Assembly (NCBI RefSeq): GCF_900107925.1
Contig: NZ_FNUJ01000002.1
Location: forward strand, 372,001 to 436,000
Source: Amycolatopsis pretoriensis
Lineage (GTDB): Bacteria > Actinomycetota > Actinomycetes > Mycobacteriales > Pseudonocardiaceae
DNA length: 64,000 nt
Reading direction: 5' to 3'
Made by a program: the position numbers and the translations under genes. Below are positions 11,448 through 18,819 of the stretch, piece by piece; within the stretch, counting starts at the first letter, position 1, and every line of letters starts with the position of its first letter. The notes beneath the pieces are model-generated. The model saw only the letters and a program-made list of their open reading frames with translations, was not told the origin of the DNA and searched no databases.

Positions 11448-13022
11448 TCAGCGGATCCGCAGCTTCCGCATGAGCTTGAGCCCGGACAGCATGCTTTCGA
11501 CGTACTTGTCGTAGCCCTGTCCGGGCCGCGGGCCCATCACCTGCTTCTTCAGCACGGCCAGGTTCTGCCCGTCGGTGTACTTGAGCAGGCCCTGGTCGCC
11601 GTGGCGGGCGCCGACGCCGGAGCTCTTGACCCCGCCGGACGGCGTCCCCTTGGCGGCGAAGGCCGTCGCGAGGATGTCGTTGATGTTGACGTTGCCGGAT
11701 TCCAGGCGGGCGGCCACGGCCCGCGCGGCCCCGACGTCCCGGCTCCAGACCGAGGCGTTGAGGCCGTAGTCGGTGTCGTTGGCCAGCTCGACGGCTTCGT
11801 CGACCGAGCGGTAGGAGTGCAGCGCGATCACCGGGCCGAAGGTTTCCGTGACGCCGCAGAGCATGTCCTTCGTGACGCCTTCGAGGATCGTCGGCTCGAA
11901 GAAGGCCGGGCCGAGGTCGGGGCGCGGTTTGCCGCCGCACAGCACGGTCGCGCCTTTCGCGACGGCGTCGTCGACGTGCTCTTTGACGCGGCGCAGGTGG
12001 TCGGGCGAGACGAGCGAACCCATGTCGGGCCCGAAGTCGTAGGCCGCACGGACGTCCAGCGCGCTCGTGGCCTTCACGAACGCGTCCTTGAACTCGGCGT
12101 AGCGGGACTCCGGCAGGTAGATCCGCTCGATGTGCATGCAGATCTGGCCGGTGTTGCCGAAGGCGCCGAAGATCGCGCCCCGCACGGCTTCGGCGATGTC
12201 GGCGTCGTCGAGGACGATCATCGGGTTCTTGCCGCCCAGCTCCAGGCAGCAGCCGATGAGGTTGCGCCCGGCCCGTTCGCCGATCACCCGGCCGGTCGCC
12301 GTCGAGCCGGTGAACATCACGTAGTCGGCCTGGTCGATGAGCGTCGGGCCGACATCCGGGCCTTCGCCGCAGACGACCTGGAACAGGCCCTCGGGCAGGC
12401 CGGCTTCCTCCAGCATCCGGATGCCGTACAGCGGCGAGAGCGCGGTCTTGTTGTCCGGCTTCAGGACCACCGCGTTGCCGGCCATCAACGCCGGGATCGC
12501 GTCGGAAATGCCGGTGGCGAACGGGAAGTTCCACGGCGCGATGATCCCGACGACCCCCTTGGGCTGCCGGACCTCGGTCGAGGTCGTCAGCAGCGGCACC
12601 GGGCCGCCGCGTTTGACCGGCGCCAGCAGCTTGGCCGCCCGCCGCAGGTAGTGGCTCATCACCATGGCGGGGTCACAGGTCTCTTCGATCGCCATCCGCC
12701 GGTTCTTGCCGCTCTCGACCTGGATGAGGTCGGCGACGGCCCGCGCGCGGTCGACGAAGAGCGCGTGCGCCCGCCGGAACACCGCCAGCCGCTGCTTGAG
12801 CGGCGTGGCCGCCCACTTCCGTTGCGCCGCACGGGCGGTGGCGAACGCCTGCTCGATGTCGGCCGGCGTGGACTGCGGCAGATCGACGAGCGGGTCGCCG
12901 GTGTAGACCTCGGTGAGCTTCCAGGTCTCGCCGGCCGAGCCGGGCACGCGGGCGACGAGCTGCCGCAGGAAGTCGTCGGTCACCGACGCCGGGCGGGTGA
13001 GCTGCAGCGGGGTCACGGTCAC
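11448..13022 (-). CDS. NAD(P)-dependent aldehyde dehydrogenase
   Basis: A 524-residue ALDH. It has the cofactor motif FTGSTATGRVIGE, general base Glu in LELGGKNPMI and catalytic Cys in NTGQICMHIERI. The N-terminal half is closest in style to succinate-semialdehyde dehydrogenases of the NADP type. The GTG at 13022 overlaps the stop of the GMC oxidoreductase (GTGA), so both are coupled: the GMC enzyme would make an aldehyde and this enzyme the acid. A second in-frame GTG at 13016 is also possible. It is likely governed by the KstR-like site upstream of the GMC gene. Confidence 0.88.
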   Translation of the reverse strand: MTVTPLQLTRPASVTDDFLRQLVARVPGSAGETWKLTEVYTGDPLVDLPQSTPADIEQAFATARAAQRKWAATPLKQRLAVFRRAHALFVDRARAVADLIQVESGKNRRMAIEETCDPAMVMSHYLRRAAKLLAPVKRGGPVPLLTTSTEVRQPKGVVGIIAPWNFPFATGISDAIPALMAGNAVVLKPDNKTALSPLYGIRMLEEAGLPEGLFQVVCGEGPDVGPTLIDQADYVMFTGSTATGRVIGERAGRNLIGCCLELGGKNPMIVLDDADIAEAVRGAIFGAFGNTGQICMHIERIYLPESRYAEFKDAFVKATSALDVRAAYDFGPDMGSLVSPDHLRRVKEHVDDAVAKGATVLCGGKPRPDLGPAFFEPTILEGVTKDMLCGVTETFGPVIALHSYRSVDEAVELANDTDYGLNASVWSRDVGAARAVAARLESGNVNINDILATAFAAKGTPSGGVKSSGVGARHGDQGLLKYTDGQNLAVLKKQVMGPRPGQGYDKYVESMLSGLKLMRKLRIR

Positions 13023-14647
13023 GATCCGCTCCCGAGGACGAGGTTCGCGCCCATTTCGCCGATCATGATGGCGGGCGCGTTGGTGTTGCCGCCGGTGATG
13101 GACGGCATGATCGAGGCGTCGCAGACCCGCAGGCCTTCGACACCGCGCACCTTGAGGTCGGGGCCGACGACGGCGAGCTCGTCGACGCCCATCCGGCAGG
13201 TGCCGACGCCGTGGTAGACCGACGTCGCGCGGTTGAGGATCGCGTCCCGCAGTTCCTGGCCGCGCAGGTCCTTGCCGGGGTGGATCTCTTCCTTCACCGC
13301 GCCCTTGAACGCCTTCGACGCGAAGATCTCGCGGACCATCTCCGAACCTTCGGCGAGCACTTCGAGGTCGGCCGCCTCGGAGAGGTACTGGAAGTCGATC
13401 AGCGGCGCGGCGGTCGGATCGGCCGAGGCGAGCCGCAGCGTGCCGCGGCTCTTCGGGTAGATCAGCGTCGAGAGGACCGTGAGCGCCGGGCGCTTGTCGA
13501 CGTCGTGGCGGATCGGCGCGTCCTGGTTGGGCGAAACGTACGCCCACGGCAGGAGGTGCAGCTGGAGGTCGGGGACCGCGTCGGCCTGGGACGTCTTGAG
13601 GAACGCGACCGCCTCGAAGACGGAGTTGGCCAGGAACGTGCTGCCGGGCTTCAGCAGCTCCCGGGCCAGGCCGCGGGCGAAGTACGGCGCCGAGCCCTTG
13701 TTCTTGCTGGACGACACGTGGAACGTCAGCGCGTGGAACATGTGGTCGTGCATGTTGTCCCCGACCGGCAGGTCGGCGAGCACGTCGATGCCGTGTTCCT
13801 TCAGGTGCTCGGCGTGGCCGATCCCGGAGAGCATGAGCAGCTGCGCGGAGCCGGCGAACCCGGCCGAGAGGATGACTTCCCGGCCGGCGCGGACGGTGCG
13901 CTGCCGGCCGCGGTCGACGACTTCGACGCCGACCGCGCGGCCGTTGTCGAAGAGGATCTTCTTGACGAGCACGCCGGACTGGAGCTGCAGCGTCGGCGGG
14001 GCGAGGTGGTGGAGGTAGCCGCGGGAGGCGCTGTAGCGGAGGCCGTCGGCAGCGTTCTGCTGCATCCGGCTGACGCCTTCCTGGGATTCGGCGTTGTAGT
14101 CGTCGAGGACCTTGCAGCCGAGCGCGTCGGCGGTGGCGTCGACGAACTGCAGCGAGCCCTCTTGGGGGTTCCTGGCGCGGGTGACCCGGATGGGCCCGCC
14201 CGCGCCGCGGAACGCGTTCTCGCCGTCCTCGAAGTCCTCCATCCGCTTGTAGGCGGCGTTGACGCTGTCGGCGTCCCAGCCGGTGTTGCCCTCGGCGGCC
14301 CAGGAGTCGAAGTTGGCGCGGTTGCCGCGGACGTAGACCATGCCGTTGATGGAGCTGGAGCCGCCGACGACCTTGCCGCGCGGCACCGGCATCCGGCGAT
14401 CGAGAACGTGTTTCTGCGGAACGCCGTAGAAGCCCCAGTCGAACGGCTTCTTGAGCTGCGGGACGGCGTGCATCGGGCCGACCAGGCCCGGTTTCTTGAT
14501 CAGCAGCCGTTCGTCGCTCTTGCCGGCTTCGAGCACGATCACGCTGGCCCCGGACTGCGCCAACCGGCCCGCGATCGCCGCCCCCGAGCTCCCCGACCCG
14601 ACGACGACGTAGTCGGCCTCGTCGCCGCGCGGCGCCCTGTTCGCCAT
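13019..14647 (-). CDS. GMC family FAD-dependent alcohol oxidoreductase
   Basis: A 542-residue glucose-methanol-choline oxidoreductase. The FAD-binding GSGSSG lies at 17-22, GMC signature 1 is in GKVVGGSSSINGMVY, and the active-site pair is His479 (VYHGVGTCRMG) and Asn/His region GGNTNAPAIMIGE near 521. The family oxidises primary alcohols or sterols with FAD, passing electrons to oxygen or a quinone/carrier. The ATG has a GAGGAG ribosome-binding site. It is first in a coupled operon with an aldehyde dehydrogenase, and its promoter holds a site matching the KstR consensus. The mycofactocin-associated GMC enzyme MftG is an alternative, because the mft locus lies 4 kb away, but the operon partner argues for alcohol-to-acid catabolism. 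Confidence 0.85.
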   Translation of the reverse strand: MANRAPRGDEADYVVVGSGSSGAAIAGRLAQSGASVIVLEAGKSDERLLIKKPGLVGPMHAVPQLKKPFDWGFYGVPQKHVLDRRMPVPRGKVVGGSSSINGMVYVRGNRANFDSWAAEGNTGWDADSVNAAYKRMEDFEDGENAFRGAGGPIRVTRARNPQEGSLQFVDATADALGCKVLDDYNAESQEGVSRMQQNAADGLRYSASRGYLHHLAPPTLQLQSGVLVKKILFDNGRAVGVEVVDRGRQRTVRAGREVILSAGFAGSAQLLMLSGIGHAEHLKEHGIDVLADLPVGDNMHDHMFHALTFHVSSSKNKGSAPYFARGLARELLKPGSTFLANSVFEAVAFLKTSQADAVPDLQLHLLPWAYVSPNQDAPIRHDVDKRPALTVLSTLIYPKSRGTLRLASADPTAAPLIDFQYLSEAADLEVLAEGSEMVREIFASKAFKGAVKEEIHPGKDLRGQELRDAILNRATSVYHGVGTCRMGVDELAVVGPDLKVRGVEGLRVCDASIMPSITGGNTNAPAIMIGEMGANLVLGSGS

Positions 14648-14673
14648 GTCCGCTCCTCGGTCCCGCCCGCAGG

Positions 14674-14697
14674 CAAACTATAACCTGTTCTAGTTTG
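14674..14697. promoter_or_regulatory. KstR-like operator upstream of the GMC-ALDH operon
   Basis: TATAACCTGTTCTA (14679-14692) fits the published KstR consensus TnnAACnnGTTnnA exactly. It is embedded in a longer dyad with CAAACTA and TAGTTTG as outer arms. It lies 32 bp before the GMC start. KstR represses sterol catabolism genes until bound by a sterol-derived CoA thioester. Confidence 0.6.
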
Positions 14698-14739
14698 CTC
14701 ACGGTATAGCGTCGCCGCCTCGGAGCGCAACGGGGACGC

Positions 14740-15060
14740 CTAGGAGCCGTTCATGGCCCTCTCGATCTCCGCGACCAGCTTCCGGACGCGGCCGGTGTCC
14801 AGGCTGCCGTAACAGAACGTGTTCATGTCCACCTGGTCGCCGCCACTGGCGGGGTTCTCGACGACGTCGGTGGACGCGCCCTCGACGGTGAACGTCAGCC
14901 GCCCGGGGCGGGAGAACCCGGGTGGGTCGTTGCTGATCTTCTTGATCTTGGTGACGCTGAAGGTGTGCTTGCGGTCGTTGCCGAAGACGCCGTCCTTGAC
15001 CGCCGCGCTGATCGTGACTTCCTTGCCGCTGAAGCGGATGGTCCGCCTTCTGGCGTGCAT
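14740..15060 (-). CDS. Small DUF4429-like (PH-fold-type) protein
   Basis: A 106-residue soluble protein of unknown function. The pattern RRTIRFSGKEVTISAAVKDG, then FSVTKIKKI and RLTFTVEG, resembles DUF4429/bacterial pleckstrin-like strands in which a small beta sandwich is followed by a helix (RVRKLVAEIERAM). No catalytic residues are apparent. The ATG at 15060 has a GGGAGGAA ribosome-binding site, which decides the start over longer in-frame options. A strong dyad overlaps its promoter, so it is probably tightly regulated by a TetR-like repressor. Confidence 0.6.
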   Translation of the reverse strand: MHARRRTIRFSGKEVTISAAVKDGVFGNDRKHTFSVTKIKKISNDPPGFSRPGRLTFTVEGASTDVVENPASGGDQVDMNTFCYGSLDTGRVRKLVAEIERAMNGS

Positions 15061-15087
15061 GCTTCCTCCCCTGGAAACCGGAGGAAA

Positions 15088-15117
15088 ACTGTAAGCAGTC
15101 ACTCGGTCGAGTGACAA
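15088..15117 (-). promoter_or_regulatory. Promoter with 18-bp palindromic operator
   Basis: On the minus strand TTGTCA and TACAGT are spaced by 18 bp. GTCACTCGGTCGAGTGAC (15098-15115), a palindrome with perfect 8-bp arms, covers the -35 and most of the spacer. The dyad is typical of TetR-family operators. It differs from the dyad at the neighbouring tetR promoter, so that TetR may not be its regulator. Confidence 0.6.
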
Positions 15118-15295
15118 GCCTGGTGGGCATTGATCGACCGCGCGGACCAGCGCGGGTCGGTGCCGCCGCGGGACACTTTCACCGGCGCGAATCAGCCGGC
15201 CGGCCCGAGTCAGGGCCGGAGCCGACCGCGCCTTGATCCCCGCCCGGCCGCCGGCGCCGAATCCGCGCGCCCCCGCGAACCACCACCGAAGCCCG

Positions 15296-15901
15296 TCACA
15301 GCCCCCGGCGTAGCGCATCGGCCGCCCGCGCCAGATCCGCGCGCACCTCGCGAGCCATCCTCGTCGCCCCCTTCGCCTGGTGCCGCTGCAAGCTGAGCGC
15401 GAAGACCGTCCACAGCCCGGCCACCGCCGCCGCCGTGATGTGCGGGACCGGGTCGGCTTCCGGCACCCCCGTGCGCGCCGCCAGGTGCTCCGCCACCGCC
15501 TCCGTCAACCGGTCGCGCGCCTCGCGGTGGTGCGCCACCAGGGCCGGGGTCGAGCGGACCAGCTCGCCGAACCTGCGGACCTCGTCCCAGCCGTGCCGGC
15601 GCGCCGATGCCACCAGGAAGTCCAGTTCCTCCCCCAGCACCTCGAGCGCCGCGTCCAGGGGCGCCGCGTCCGCGAGGCGGGCGCGCAGCGCGTCCAGCTG
15701 CGTGTCCCAGCGGTCGGCGAGCAAGGCCTCTTTGCTCCCGAAGTGGTTGAAGACCGTCTTCTCCGTGACGCCACAAGCCCGCGCGACGTCCGCGACCCGG
15801 ACCGCGTCGAACCCCCGCTCCAGGAACATCCGCGTCGCGGTGTCCGACAACTGGCGGCGCAGCTCGCGCTTGCGCCGGTCCCGCAACGTCTCAGCCACCA
15901 C
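15296..15901 (-). CDS. TetR family transcriptional regulator
   Basis: A 201-residue protein with a TetR HTH at residues 14-60 (TATRMFLERGFDAVRVADVA, then GVTEKTVFNHFGSKEAL) and an all-helical ligand domain. The start is GTG at 15901, or the adjacent GTG at 15898. It is divergent from an SRPBCC protein, and the 55-bp gap holds a perfect dyad, so it probably represses itself and that gene. The 235-bp stretch downstream up to the DUF4429-like gene shows only that gene's promoter. Confidence 0.85.
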   Translation of the reverse strand: MVAETLRDRRKRELRRQLSDTATRMFLERGFDAVRVADVARACGVTEKTVFNHFGSKEALLADRWDTQLDALRARLADAAPLDAALEVLGEELDFLVASARRHGWDEVRRFGELVRSTPALVAHHREARDRLTEAVAEHLAARTGVPEADPVPHITAAAVAGLWTVFALSLQRHQAKGATRMAREVRADLARAADALRRGL

Positions 15902-15925
15902 CCGATCATACAGCAGGAGTACTAT

Positions 15926-15940
15926 TTACAGTGACTGTAA
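15926..15940. promoter_or_regulatory. Operator in the tetR/SRPBCC divergent promoter
   Basis: TTACAGTGACTGTAA is a perfect 15-bp palindrome placed midway between the two start codons. It is the probable binding site of the adjacent TetR. Confidence 0.6.
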
Positions 15941-15956
15941 TGAACGGAGAGACGAC

Positions 15957-16394
15957 ATGAGCGAGTTCGAGATCGTCCGCGAGTACCCCCAGGCCCGGAC
16001 CCGCGTCTGGCGGGCCCTCACGGATCCGGCCCTGGTGCCGCGGTGGACGTCGACCGGCCAGGGCGGCCGTCCCGAAGGGTTCGCGCCGGAAGTGGGCACG
16101 CGGTTCCGGTTCGTCGGGCGGCCGGTGCCCGGCTGGGACGGCGTCGTCCGGTGTGAGGTCCTCGCGGCCGACGCACCCGAGCTGCTGAGCTACAGCTGGC
16201 GCAACCAGGAGTCCGACGCGCCGAGCACCGTGACGTGTCACCTCGACGAGACCCCCGACGGCACGCGCCTCACCTACCGGCACACGGGCTTCCAGGGCGT
16301 CGGCGGGTTCTTCATGAGCCGGCTGCTGCACCGCGTCCGGCGCCGGATGCTCACCGAGGGGCTGCCGGGCGTCCTCGCCGACTCGGGCTGGTAG
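15957..16394 (+). CDS. SRPBCC/AHSA1 domain protein
   Basis: A 145-residue START-like helix-grip protein. It has EYPQARTRVWRALTDPALVPRW, GTRFRFVGRP and LSYSWRNQE, all typical of the AHSA1 (Aha1 C-terminal-like) group that binds hydrophobic ligands. The ATG has a GGAGAG ribosome-binding site. It is divergent from tetR and probably derepressed by the TetR ligand. It ends 3 bp before the convergent DUF1648 gene. The ligand is unknown. Confidence 0.8.
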   Translation: MSEFEIVREYPQARTRVWRALTDPALVPRWTSTGQGGRPEGFAPEVGTRFRFVGRPVPGWDGVVRCEVLAADAPELLSYSWRNQESDAPSTVTCHLDETPDGTRLTYRHTGFQGVGGFFMSRLLHRVRRRMLTEGLPGVLADSGW

Positions 16395-16397
16395 CGG

Positions 16398-17300
16398 TCA
16401 GCCGGCCGGCGAGCGATGCCGGGCGACGTAGTCGTTGACGAGCCCGGCGGCCGTGTGCGCGTCGTCGACGGTGACCACGAACGCGCCGCCGGAACGCAGG
16501 CGCAGCACGAGGCCGTCGCCGCCCCGGATCACGACCGCGGACCGGCCGGGGCGCCGCCGCCAGCCCCAGCCGCCGTAGGCCAGCGGCACGATCCGGTCGG
16601 CGCGCGCTTCGGCGATTTCGTCGTAGGCCAGGGTGCGGCGCGGCCGGCCGAGCAACCCGATGCGCACGCGCACGCCGGCCGGTCCGACGAGCACCCGCAC
16701 CGACGAGAACACCAGCGCCACCACCGCGACCAGCAGCCCGGCGAGCCACAAGTGCGTGCTCCCCAGCACCGCGGCGAGGCCGGCCGCGAGCGGCGCGATC
16801 GCGACCAGGGCGAGGTTGTGCGCGGTTCCCGACCAGACCGCTTGTTCGCCGGCCCCGAGACCGGCCGAAGGCACCGGGCCCGACGCCGTCGTCTCGGCCG
16901 GTTTCGCGGGCGCCAGCCACCAGCCGGCGGCGATCGCCACCAAGCCCACGCCGAGGACGCCGAGCGCGATCGCCCAGTCGACCGGCCGGGCCTGCGTCCA
17001 CGACGGCACGCCGGCGTTCGCCCACAGCCCCGCCGAATGCGCGGCCACGAGGATGCCGCCGAGGCCGTAGACGCCAGGTGCCGCCGACGTCGTCCGGGCC
17101 ACGGCCACCCACGCCACGCACCAGACCGCGGCCGCGCCCGCGGTCACGAGCCACCACGCGGCGTGGCCGTCGGGGACACCGGTCCACGACCAGTGCACGG
17201 CGATGGGATCGGGCAGCCGCGGCGCGAGGACGAGCGCCGGCACGACGATGCCGAGCAGGACCACGGCCGGTATCCCGTACCGCAGGACGGCGGACCTCAT
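16398..17300 (-). CDS. DUF1648-domain integral membrane protein
   Basis: A 300-residue membrane protein. The first segment carries the DUF1648 pattern PDPIAVHWSWTGVPDG. About four further hydrophobic segments are followed by a C-terminal soluble PH-like region (LAYDEIAEARADRI onward). The gene overlaps the upstream YtrA-type GntR regulator by 4 bp. DUF1648 proteins are often cotranscribed with such regulators and are thought to sense or respond to envelope conditions. The exact function is unknown. Confidence 0.78.
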   Translation of the reverse strand: MRSAVLRYGIPAVVLLGIVVPALVLAPRLPDPIAVHWSWTGVPDGHAAWWLVTAGAAAVWCVAWVAVARTTSAAPGVYGLGGILVAAHSAGLWANAGVPSWTQARPVDWAIALGVLGVGLVAIAAGWWLAPAKPAETTASGPVPSAGLGAGEQAVWSGTAHNLALVAIAPLAAGLAAVLGSTHLWLAGLLVAVVALVFSSVRVLVGPAGVRVRIGLLGRPRRTLAYDEIAEARADRIVPLAYGGWGWRRRPGRSAVVIRGGDGLVLRLRSGGAFVVTVDDAHTAAGLVNDYVARHRSPAG

Positions 17301-17644
17301 CGGGCCTCCTCGATCATGACGACCAGTTCTTCGTGCTCGATCCCGAGCCGCCGCGCCTCGTCGACCAGCGCGCGGATCCGGTGGTGCAGTTCGGCCCGGT
17401 CCGGTCCCGCGGCCAGCACGGTCACCCCGCGCCCGCGTCGCATGGAGACCAGGCCTTCGTCGGCGAGCTGCGCGTAGGCGCGCAGCACGGTGTGCATGTT
17501 GACGCCGAGGGACGAGCCGAGTTCCCGGGCCGAGGGCAGCCGTTCACCGACACCGAGATCCCCCGCGGCGAGCGCGCGCCGCAACCCCGCGGCGATCTTC
17601 TCGTGCAGCGGGGCGGTGTCCCGGTCGTCCAGTCGTAGCAGCAT
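17297..17644 (-). CDS. GntR family regulator, YtrA subfamily
   Basis: A 115-residue protein: a GntR winged HTH (DTAPLHEKIAAGLRRALAAG, RLPSARELGSSLGVNMHTVL) followed by a short two-helix dimerisation tail. This is the length and layout of the YtrA subfamily, which represses its own operon, usually of transporter or membrane genes. It overlaps the DUF1648 gene. A dyad touches its start codon, and a TAGTAT -10 would give a leaderless transcript. Confidence 0.85.
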   Translation of the reverse strand: MLLRLDDRDTAPLHEKIAAGLRRALAAGDLGVGERLPSARELGSSLGVNMHTVLRAYAQLADEGLVSMRRGRGVTVLAAGPDRAELHHRIRALVDEARRLGIEHEELVVMIEEAR

Positions 17645-17666
17645 TGTTCTACAGATACTAGAACAA
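17644..17666 (-). promoter_or_regulatory. GntR/YtrA autoregulatory operator overlapping the start
   Basis: TTGTTCTA-N7-TAGAACAA, with perfect 8-bp arms, covers the -10 region and ends at the ATG of gntR. Binding would block transcription of the gntR-DUF1648 operon directly. Confidence 0.6.
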
Positions 17667-17693
17667 GCGAGCAGTCATCGCCAAGTCACTCCC

Positions 17694-18332
17694 CTACACC
17701 ACCGGGTCCGGCTCCGCCCCCAGCACGTCGTCCGCCAGGCCCGCCGCGAGCGCGCGCAACGCCGCGTCCAGGTACACCGTCAAGTCCGCGTCCGCGCGGG
17801 CCGACCAGCGGTCGTACGCCGCCCGGCAGGCTGCCAGCACCGCGCGCCCCACCACCAGCGGGTACAACGACTCCTCCGGCTGGCCCGAGCGGCGGGCGAC
17901 GAAGGCGCTGATGGCCCGCTCCCACGCGTCGTAGTGGACCGCCGCGCTCGCGGCCAGGTCCGGCACCGTGCTCAGCAGCGTCATCCGCCTGCGCAGCTCG
18001 GGGACGTCGGCCGCGCGGTAGTGGTTGGCCTCCAGCACCGCCCGGCGCACCGCCTCCAGCACCGGCAGGTCCGCCGGCATCCCGGCGAGCAGCGACCGGA
18101 TCGTCTCGACTTCGGTGTCGAACTCGTTCCAGAGGACGTCCGCCTTCGCGTCGTAGTAGCGGAAGAACGTCCGCCTGCTGACGCCGGCCGCCGCGGCGAT
18201 CTGGTCGACGGTCGTCTCGTGGAAGCCCTGTTCGCCGAACAACCGCAGCGCGGCGACCTCGAGTTCGCGGGCGCTCGTGCCCGGCGGCCGGCCCCGGCGG
18301 GGCGCGGGGCGGGCGAGCACGTCATCGGTCAT
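17694..18332 (-). CDS. mftR: Mycofactocin system TetR regulator MftR
   Basis: A 212-residue TetR-family protein with HTH residues about 18-65 (VAALRLFGEQGFHETTVDQI, GVSRRTFFRYYDAKADVLW) and a helical effector domain. Its divergent position immediately upstream of mftA identifies it as MftR, the repressor of the mycofactocin genes, whose DNA binding is reported to be relieved by long-chain acyl-CoAs. The ATG at 18332 is chosen; only the regulatory gap precedes it. A paired 11-bp inverted repeat in that gap is the likely operator. Confidence 0.92.
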   Translation of the reverse strand: MTDDVLARPAPRRGRPPGTSARELEVAALRLFGEQGFHETTVDQIAAAAGVSRRTFFRYYDAKADVLWNEFDTEVETIRSLLAGMPADLPVLEAVRRAVLEANHYRAADVPELRRRMTLLSTVPDLAASAAVHYDAWERAISAFVARRSGQPEESLYPLVVGRAVLAACRAAYDRWSARADADLTVYLDAALRALAAGLADDVLGAEPDPVV

Positions 18333-18356
18333 CCGGGTGCCGTTCCTTCGGGAGCC

Positions 18357-18407
18357 TTGATTATCGACACGCGGTGACATTACTCTCCCCCTATTCGTCA
18401 CCGCGTG
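18357..18407 (+). promoter_or_regulatory. mftA promoter with MftR operator
   Basis: TTGATT (18357-18362) and TACTCT (18381-18386) form a promoter with 18-bp spacing toward mftA. CACGCGGTGAC (18368-18378) lies in the spacer, and its perfect inverse GTCACCGCGTG occurs at 18397-18407, just past the start point. The arms flank an AT-richer 18-bp centre. This is the best MftR site in the gap. Confidence 0.65.
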
Positions 18408-18437
18408 CCGAAAATCATCACTGCCGAAGGAGCCAGG

Positions 18438-18536
18438 ATGAGCGAGAACCAGACCACGCCCGAGACCGACGAACCCGTCACCGAAGAACTGCTGGTCGAA
18501 GAGGTTTCCATCGACGGCATGTGCGGTGTCTACTGA
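18438..18536 (+). CDS. mftA: Mycofactocin precursor peptide MftA
   Basis: A 32-residue peptide starting MSENQTTPETDEPV and ending in the invariant IDGMCGVY. The last Val-Tyr pair is what becomes mycofactocin: MftC decarboxylates the Tyr and cross-links it to the Val, and MftE then releases that unit. The acidic, mostly featureless N-terminus is the leader recognised by MftB. It has an AAGGAG ribosome-binding site 8 bp before the ATG. The mftB gene starts inside its 3' end, overlapping by 11 bp. Confidence 0.95.
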   Translation: MSENQTTPETDEPVTEELLVEEVSIDGMCGVY

Positions 18537-18819
18537 GGACGCGCCGGCGGATTTCGACCTCGACGCCGCGTGGCGCCTGGACGACCGCGTGTCGATCCGG
18601 CCCGAGCGGTTCGGCGCCCTGCTGTACCACTTCGGCACCCGCCGGCTCTCCTTCCTGAAGAACCCGACGCTGCTGGCCGTCGTCCGCGGCCTCGCCACGC
18701 ACCCCGACGCCCGGGCCGCGTGCGCGGAAGCCGGCGTCGGACCCGGCGAGCTGCCGCGGTACCGCGCGGCGCTGGCCGCCCTCGCCGACTCGCGCATGAT
18801 CCAGCCGAGGAGTCCCTGA
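18526..18819 (+). CDS. mftB: Mycofactocin peptide chaperone MftB
   Basis: A 97-residue PqqD-like RiPP recognition protein. It has WRLDDRVSIRPERFGALLYH, then RRLSFLKNPTLLAVV, the beta-strand plus helix pattern that binds leader peptides. MftB holds MftA and delivers it to the radical SAM enzyme MftC. The GTG at 18526 lies inside mftA; the stop overlaps the mftC ATG by one base (TGATG). The compact overlaps indicate a single operon with controlled stoichiometry. Confidence 0.93.
   Translation: MSTEDAPADFDLDAAWRLDDRVSIRPERFGALLYHFGTRRLSFLKNPTLLAVVRGLATHPDARAACAEAGVGPGELPRYRAALAALADSRMIQPRSP

Noticed and set aside
13019-14647. The GMC oxidoreductase as MftG of the mycofactocin system
   Set aside because: It is 4 kb away, coupled to an aldehyde dehydrogenase and preceded by a KstR-like site. 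I keep it only as an alternative.
11448-14702. A single 1084-codon frame that could be read as one protein ahead of the aldehyde dehydrogenase
   Set aside because: The N-terminal 560 codons are the wrong frame of the GMC gene. The dehydrogenase starts at the GTG that overlaps the GMC stop.
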